Assembly (NCBI GenBank): GCA_902796885.1
Contig: CADBQY010000120.1
Location: 1 to 45,135 of the forward strand
DNA from: an uncultured Planctomycetota bacterium
GTDB lineage: Bacteria > Planctomycetota > Planctomycetia > Pirellulales > Thermoguttaceae
DNA length: 45,135 bases
Reading direction: 5' to 3'
Shown here: positions 40,381 to 45,135 of the stretch, one piece after another
Position numbering within the stretch: the stretch's first letter is position 1
Layout: each line of letters begins with the position of its first letter
The notes under the pieces: model-generated
Told to the model about the DNA's origin: nothing
Seen by the model: only the letters and a program-made list of their open reading frames with translations
The model's database searches: none
Position numbers and translations under genes: made by a program

Positions 40381-41670
40381 ATGACTGAAAAAGAACAAAG
40401 ACTCGGGACCCGCTGCATTCACGCCGGGTATGAGCCGGCGAACGGCCAGCCGCGTCAGATTCCGATTGTCCAAAGCACCACGTTTAAATACGACACTTCC
40501 GAGGATATGGGGAAGCTCTTTGACCTGGAAGTGGCGGGGTATTTTTACACGCGTCTTCAGAATCCGACGAACGATTTTGTGGCCGCGAAGATCGCCGCTC
40601 TTGAAGGGGGCGCCGCCGGAATGCTAACCTCGTCTGGCCAGGCGGCCAGTTTTTTCGCCACGTTCAATCTTTGTTCGGGCGGAGATCATATCGTCGCCTC
40701 TTCGGCAATATACGGAGGAACCTTCAATCTGTTCAACGTCACGATGCGGCGGATGGGAATTGACTTTACTTTCGTGGCACCCGACGCGACCGACGACGAG
40801 CTTCATGCCGCGGTTCGGCCGAACACCAAGGCGTTCTTCGGCGAAACGGTCGCGAATCCCGCATTGGCGGTTCTGGATATCGAACGGTTCGCCAAAGTGG
40901 CGCATGAGCACGGGGTTCCTCTGATCGTCGACAATACCTTTCCGACTCCGATCAACTGCCGACCGATCGAGTGGGGCGCCGACATCATTACCCACGCGAC
41001 GACCAAATACATGGACGGGCACGGCACTTGCGTCGGCGGAGCGATTGTCGACGCCGGGAAGTTCGACTGGTTTGCCCATGCCGATAAATTTCCCGGATTT
41101 ACCACACCCGACGATTCGTATCACGGTATCATTTATGCCGAGAAGTTCGGACTCAAAGGGGCGTTCATCACCAAGGCGACGGCGCAGTTGATGCGTGATC
41201 TCGGAAGCATTCCCTCGCCTCACAACAGCTTCCTTTTGAACATGGGGCTTGAGTCGCTCCATGTTCGAATGGAACGGCATTGCGCCAACGGTCTGGCTGT
41301 GGCGCAGTTCCTCGAAGCGAACGACAAGGTCGCCTGGGTGAACTACCCCGATCTTCCGTCGAGCCCCTATTATCCCCTTGCCAAGAAGTATATGCCCAAC
41401 GGTTCTTGCGGCGTCGTGTCGTTCGGACTTCAGGGGGGACGTAAGGCCGCCGAAACGTTTATGAAGCAGCTGAAAGTCGCGACGATTGCGACCCACGTGG
41501 CCGACGCGCGTAGCTGTATCCTTCATCCGGCCAACGCGACGCATCGCCAGCTGTCCGACGAAGAGTTGGTGGCTTGCGGAGTCGGTCCGGACCTGATCCG
41601 CCTATCGGTCGGGATCGAAGATGTCCGCGACATCATCGAAGACGTTGAAAACGCCCTGCGTGCCGTTTGA
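40381..41670 (+). CDS. metY: O-acetylhomoserine sulfhydrylase (Cys/Met-metabolism PLP enzyme)
   Basis: 429 residues. TRCIHAGYEPANGQPRQIPI at the start, SSGQAA, FGETVANPALAVLDIE and the PLP lysine Lys209 in THATTKYMDGHG mark the OAH/OAS sulfhydrylase subgroup rather than cystathionine synthases or lyases. It joins O-acetylhomoserine and sulfide to homocysteine, with a possible cysteine-synthase side activity. It starts 34 bases after the dihaem gene with no promoter visible, so it may be read from that gene. A hairpin follows. No riboswitch is seen. Confidence 0.92.
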   Translation: MTEKEQRLGTRCIHAGYEPANGQPRQIPIVQSTTFKYDTSEDMGKLFDLEVAGYFYTRLQNPTNDFVAAKIAALEGGAAGMLTSSGQAASFFATFNLCSGGDHIVASSAIYGGTFNLFNVTMRRMGIDFTFVAPDATDDELHAAVRPNTKAFFGETVANPALAVLDIERFAKVAHEHGVPLIVDNTFPTPINCRPIEWGADIITHATTKYMDGHGTCVGGAIVDAGKFDWFAHADKFPGFTTPDDSYHGIIYAEKFGLKGAFITKATAQLMRDLGSIPSPHNSFLLNMGLESLHVRMERHCANGLAVAQFLEANDKVAWVNYPDLPSSPYYPLAKKYMPNGSCGVVSFGLQGGRKAAETFMKQLKVATIATHVADARSCILHPANATHRQLSDEELVACGVGPDLIRLSVGIEDVRDIIEDVENALRAV

Positions 41671-41696
41671 TGGTTGATTGTCTTCTCGGTCAATCT

Positions 41697-41721
41697 GTCC
41701 CGTAACAATCCGTTACGGGAC
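41697..41721 (+). terminator. Hairpin terminator after metY
   Basis: A 10-bp perfect stem GTCCCGTAAC/GTTACGGGAC (41697-41706 with 41712-41721) with an AATCC loop. There is no direct T-run; a T-rich stretch follows about 10 bases later. Confidence 0.65.
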
Positions 41722-41781
41722 GGATCGGCTGCTGTTTTCGTTTGTTTTGTTGAGCCGAGTCATCCGTTTGGTAATCCTGAA

Positions 41782-44649
41782 ATGCCGCGCCGAATTTTCC
41801 ATTTGATCATTCTTGTCTGTTTTCTGACTCCTTTGTCCGCGGTTATTGCCGATGAAGGGGAACGCGTTCCCGCGCCCGCCGAGTTCCGTTCGGTTCCAGA
41901 CGACTGCCGTCCTTGGGCGTATTACTTTTGGATCAAGGGGAACGTTTCGAAAGAATCGATCACGGCTGACCTGGCGCGAATGAAGGAACTCGGATTCGGA
42001 GGAGTTCTCGTCTTCGATTCGCGCGGCTATCACGAGGACGCGGAAAATCATCTTCCGGTTCCCGTTCCGGTTCGGCATGAGTTTATGTCGCTTCCGTGGC
42101 AGGATCTCATTCTTCATCTGATCGCCGAGGCCGACCGGCTGGGGATGAAGGTCAGTCTCAACCTTTCGAACACCGGCGGTTCTCTTCGCGGGCCATGGGA
42201 TTTTGCCGAGGACGGTCCTCGGACCCTGATCACCCAATCCATGGTGCCGACACCTGGCAAGCCGATCGAGCTCCTTTTGCGTCAGCCGGTCTATCAACGC
42301 TATTACCGTGACGCGGCGCTCTTGGCGATCCGCGTCGATCGCGATCTGGAACCGACCGACAGTTTTTCGGCGTTTCAGCCTGCCGCTCCTCCTGCCGACG
42401 ATGCGCCGCTTGTCTTGGAGACGATCGATCTGACCGACTCGCTTCGCCGCGAGAGGATCGACTGGATTCCTCCCGCCGACCAATCCGGCTGGACGATTGT
42501 CCGGATCGGATCGGTGGTGATCGGCGACGTCGGAAGCGTCGATATTCTCAGTTCGAAAGTGACGGCCGCCTATTTCAACCGGATGGCCGGGACCCTTTTG
42601 CGCCGCACCGCCGAACTTGAAGCGTCGTCCGGCAGGTCCCTTGTCGGACGAACATTGACGGGTTTCTACAACGTGAGCTGGGAGGGAGCGAACCCGAACT
42701 GGACCGACCGGTTCGATCGGTTTTTTGCGAAAAAGCGGGGGTATGACCTTCTTCCCTATATGCCGGTCCTGGCGGGAATGACGGTGAAAGATCCGGAAAC
42801 GACGCGCCGCTTTCTGACCGATTTTCACAGGACGGTGGCCGACGCGTTTCGCGAGAACTGCTATCGGAAAATCGGAGAGATCTGTCATCAGAACGGAACG
42901 TTCTGGCATTCCGAGGACGGCGGGCCCTGGAACCGCCTCGCGCCGATGTTCGCCGAGGCCGATATGCTGACGTTTTGGGGCGAGAACGACATTCCGCAAG
43001 GGGAATTCTGGGTTTGGGAAGGGGCTGCTCCCACGGAACAGAGTAACGCCAAGTTCGCCGCTTCGGCCTCGCATATCTACGGACGCCGCTTCACCGCGTT
43101 GGAAGCGTTCACGCATATGTCGCGGCACTGGTCTTTCGCGCCTGTTTTTCTCAAGCCTTCGGCGGATCAGAACTTCATCGACGGCGGGAATATGTTTATC
43201 TGGCACACCTATACCGCTCCCGTTCCCGACGCCGGCAAACCCGGGATCGAATATTTTGCCGGAACGCACATCAACTCGAACGTGACCTGGCAAGAAGACG
43301 CCGGACCTTTTGTCGTTTATTTGGGGCGATGTCAGACTCTTTTGCGCGCAGGGCGTTACGTCGCGGATTTCTGCGTCTATACCAGCGATCGGAATTACCG
43401 CCTATGGGGACGCGGCGCGAAATGGAACGAACGTTCCGGCTGGGGATCGCCTCAGGGGACGGCGTACGACCTTTTCGACACCCGCGCGCTCCTCGAACGT
43501 CTGGAATGGAAAGACGGGCGCTTCCTTCTTCCCGACGGAATGAGTTACCGTTGGCTGGTTTTCGATCCGGAGGAGGACGAGTTCCCCCTGGCGGCGCTCG
43601 AAAAGATTCGTGCGTTGGCCGAGTCGGGTGGGCAGATCGTTCTCGGTCCGGATCGGCCAGAACGAACGGTCGGTCTTTCGGACGGTTCGGACGGAGATGC
43701 TCGATTTATCGAAATTGTTCAAGAGCTTTGGGGAGACAACGAGCGGGGCGCGCGTCCCTTCGGAAAGGGAACGATCTATACCGGAATGACGCCGCGGGAA
43801 GTGATGGAAGCCGAAAGCGCCGCGCCCGATTTTGCCGGTCCTTTTGAGTATCACCACAGACGCTGTGCCGACGGAGATCTCTATTTTGTGGTGAATCCCC
43901 GGGGGACGGCCTGCCGTGCCGAATGCTCTTTCCGCGTTCAGAACGAGTGCGTGAGTCAATGGAATCCTGCCACCGACGAGCTCCTCTCTCTGAAGCCGCT
44001 TCGACGGGACGGTTCCTCGACGACACTTACCATGTCTCTGCCGGAATACGGTTCCGCTTTTGTCTTCTTTACCGAATCTCCCCTTGAAGGCGTCGAAGAA
44101 GACGATTCTGCCGAGTCGAACGAGACGGTCGAGCTGAGCGGACCGTGGCGTGTTCGGTTCGATCCGGCGTGGGGGGGACCGGCGGAGGCCGTCTTTGAGG
44201 AACTGTCGCTCTGGAACGAGCACCCCGATCCGAATATCCGTTATTATAGCGGTTCGGCCGATTACGAAACGACGCTGACCCTTTCTGCTGAAGATCTCGA
44301 GAATCAAAATCTTGCGCTCGATATCGGTCGCGCCGCGGTGATCGCCCGGATCGAAATCAACGGGTCAGACGCCGGCGTTCTCTGGACTTCTCCCTGGGTG
44401 TTGCCGTTGGGGAAGGGGCCCGTCAGGGCGCTTTTGCGGGAAGGGGAGAACCGACTGACGATACGTGTGACCAATACGTGGACAAATCGTCTGATTCGGG
44501 ACGCGCAACTTCCGCCCGAAGAACGCCTGACACGGACGAACGCCCAGCTTTATCCCGCCGGCGCGAAGTTCCATCCTTGGCAGGGGTATTCAGCCGATGA
44601 ACCGCCCCGCGAAAGCGGGCTTGTCGGTCCGGTCCGAATACTGAAATAA
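41782..44649 (+). CDS. Secreted GH106-like alpha-L-rhamnosidase
   Basis: 955 residues from ATG 41782, immediately followed by a signal peptide (IFHLIILVCFLTPLSAVIA). RPWAYYFWIKGNVSKESITADLARMKELGFGGVLVFD is a typical opening of GH106 barrels, and LNLSNTGGSLRGPWDF and EDGGPWNRLAPMFAEADMLTFWGE lie further on. The C-terminal 200 residues (about 780-950) form a GH2-type sugar-binding sandwich (GPWRVRFDPAWGG, IGRAAVIARIEINGSDAGVLWTSPW). It probably removes rhamnose from pectin-like or other complex glycans. Specificity cannot be read from sequence alone. A strong intrinsic terminator follows. Confidence 0.85.
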   Translation: MPRRIFHLIILVCFLTPLSAVIADEGERVPAPAEFRSVPDDCRPWAYYFWIKGNVSKESITADLARMKELGFGGVLVFDSRGYHEDAENHLPVPVPVRHEFMSLPWQDLILHLIAEADRLGMKVSLNLSNTGGSLRGPWDFAEDGPRTLITQSMVPTPGKPIELLLRQPVYQRYYRDAALLAIRVDRDLEPTDSFSAFQPAAPPADDAPLVLETIDLTDSLRRERIDWIPPADQSGWTIVRIGSVVIGDVGSVDILSSKVTAAYFNRMAGTLLRRTAELEASSGRSLVGRTLTGFYNVSWEGANPNWTDRFDRFFAKKRGYDLLPYMPVLAGMTVKDPETTRRFLTDFHRTVADAFRENCYRKIGEICHQNGTFWHSEDGGPWNRLAPMFAEADMLTFWGENDIPQGEFWVWEGAAPTEQSNAKFAASASHIYGRRFTALEAFTHMSRHWSFAPVFLKPSADQNFIDGGNMFIWHTYTAPVPDAGKPGIEYFAGTHINSNVTWQEDAGPFVVYLGRCQTLLRAGRYVADFCVYTSDRNYRLWGRGAKWNERSGWGSPQGTAYDLFDTRALLERLEWKDGRFLLPDGMSYRWLVFDPEEDEFPLAALEKIRALAESGGQIVLGPDRPERTVGLSDGSDGDARFIEIVQELWGDNERGARPFGKGTIYTGMTPREVMEAESAAPDFAGPFEYHHRRCADGDLYFVVNPRGTACRAECSFRVQNECVSQWNPATDELLSLKPLRRDGSSTTLTMSLPEYGSAFVFFTESPLEGVEEDDSAESNETVELSGPWRVRFDPAWGGPAEAVFEELSLWNEHPDPNIRYYSGSADYETTLTLSAEDLENQNLALDIGRAAVIARIEINGSDAGVLWTSPWVLPLGKGPVRALLREGENRLTIRVTNTWTNRLIRDAQLPPEERLTRTNAQLYPAGAKFHPWQGYSADEPPRESGLVGPVRILK

Positions 44650-44660
44650 CAATTCTTTCC

Positions 44661-44695
44661 GCCCGGAGACACCGATCTCCGGGCCTTCTTTTTTC
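44661..44695 (+). terminator. Intrinsic terminator after the GH106-like gene
   Basis: A 9-bp stem GCCCGGAGA/TCTCCGGGC (44661-44669 with 44676-44684) with a CACCGA loop, then CTTCTTTTTT. Confidence 0.92.
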
Positions 44696-44795
44696 ATATT
44701 TCTGAAAGCCTGATTTTTCATTAGAATGGGGGCGGGCGAGATGCTGAAATCGCCCTCACGAGACGGATGACAAGATACAGGGAAATCGATTGGCA

Positions 44796-45135
44796 ATGGC
44801 GGAAGTGGTCATTACGGAACTGACCGTTCATCTGGTCCTTTTCGCGGCGGCGGTTTTGGCGGCGTCGTTCGCGACGGTCTATCTGGTCTATCGCTTCGTG
44901 AAGATCTGTCCGACCTCTTTGATGACATTCCTTCTCGTTCTTTCGGTGACGGTCAATATCGTCGGGGGGAGAATCTTCCTCCATTCCTTGAACGATTTGA
45001 GTTCGCTGCGAATCAGGTTCGGCCGACAGTCGGGGCTGGTACAAGACCTTCGGTACAGTCTCGATCAGAACAACGGACGCCTGGCAGGAGCCGAGTCGTC
45101 CCTTTCCGAAATGAATCGAACGATCGCCGAGAAAG
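44796..45135 (+). CDS. N-terminal part of a membrane-anchored coiled-coil protein (runs off the window)
   Basis: From ATG 44796 (TTG 44790 is an alternative, seven bases after AGGGA) the frame stays open to the window edge. The first 113 residues begin MAEVVITELTVHLVLFAAAVLAAS. Two hydrophobic segments (about 10-34 and 42-58) are followed by a charged helical stretch with heptad-like spacing (DLRYSLDQNNGRLAGAESSL). It may be an RmuC-like or other membrane-anchored coiled-coil protein; too little is visible to assign a family. Confidence 0.6.
   Translation, partial: MAEVVITELTVHLVLFAAAVLAASFATVYLVYRFVKICPTSLMTFLLVLSVTVNIVGGRIFLHSLNDLSSLRIRFGRQSGLVQDLRYSLDQNNGRLAGAESSLSEMNRTIAEK

Overview
The window looks like a chromosomal segment of a member of the Planctomycetota, probably an anaerobic, polysaccharide-using, gut- or sediment-type lineage. 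Pointers seen in the sequence are two secreted proteins with LEPR-XLL-type N-termini and type I dockerin repeats, a PD40/hydrazine-synthase-alpha-like protein with two CxxCH haem sites, a YdjY-type secreted protein, a DDYLI-type five-bladed-propeller hydrolase with a Tat leader, and many sialidase, rhamnosidase and sugar-oxidoreductase genes. The biotin synthase resembles the type found in strict anaerobes. The taxonomic call is inference; no rRNA or other phylogenetic marker lies in the window. I see no tRNA, rRNA, CRISPR array, insertion sequence or phage gene.

Layout. 1-3.6 kb: the 3' part of a large repetitive surface protein with two tandem cohesin-like modules, then a Tat-exported glycosidase-like protein. 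3.6-7.7 kb: a compact birA-bioB-bioD-bioA operon whose promoter carries a near-perfect BirA operator, so the biotin genes are probably under autogenous biotin control. 7.7-11.2 kb (minus strand): a small secreted Pro/Gln/His-rich protein, apolipoprotein N-acyltransferase (lnt) and dihydropteroate synthase (folP). 11.3-15.3 kb: a dockerin/cohesin-like secreted protein, and a convergent minus-strand operon of response regulator, soluble histidine kinase and secreted sialidase-like protein. 15.4-20.1 kb: a large secreted esterase-like protein, a small membrane protein and a double-parvulin chaperone. 20.2-24.3 kb: an HD phosphohydrolase coupled to an extremely acidic protein, diverging from a LEPR-XLL/cohesin-like/FN3/dockerin protein coupled to a YdjY-type protein.

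24.3-31 kb: five plus-strand genes (SDR oxidoreductase, aldo/keto reductase, neutral-ceramidase-like enzyme, DegT-type aminotransferase, Gfo/Idh/MocA oxidoreductase) that look like a sugar or cyclitol conversion pathway, followed by a ComF-type phosphoribosyltransferase. 31-33.6 kb (minus): ROK sugar kinase, QueE and an exported sugar isomerase/epimerase-like protein. 33.9-34.9 kb: asparagine synthetase A. 35-37.5 kb (minus): an argJ, A-type iron-sulfur carrier, DnaJ/CbpA-like operon. 37.9-45.1 kb: the PD40/dihaem protein, O-acetylhomoserine sulfhydrylase (metY), a GH106-like rhamnosidase and the start of a membrane-anchored coiled-coil protein that runs off the window.

The most interesting leads are the cohesin-like plus dockerin combinations outside any recognisable cellulosome; the excisionase-HTH/receiver response regulator in one operon with a soluble kinase and a sialidase; the uncharacterised SDR/AKR/ceramidase-like/DegT/MocA cluster; the acidic-protein/HD-hydrolase pair; and a 25-residue internal duplication over the PLP-site motif of BioA.
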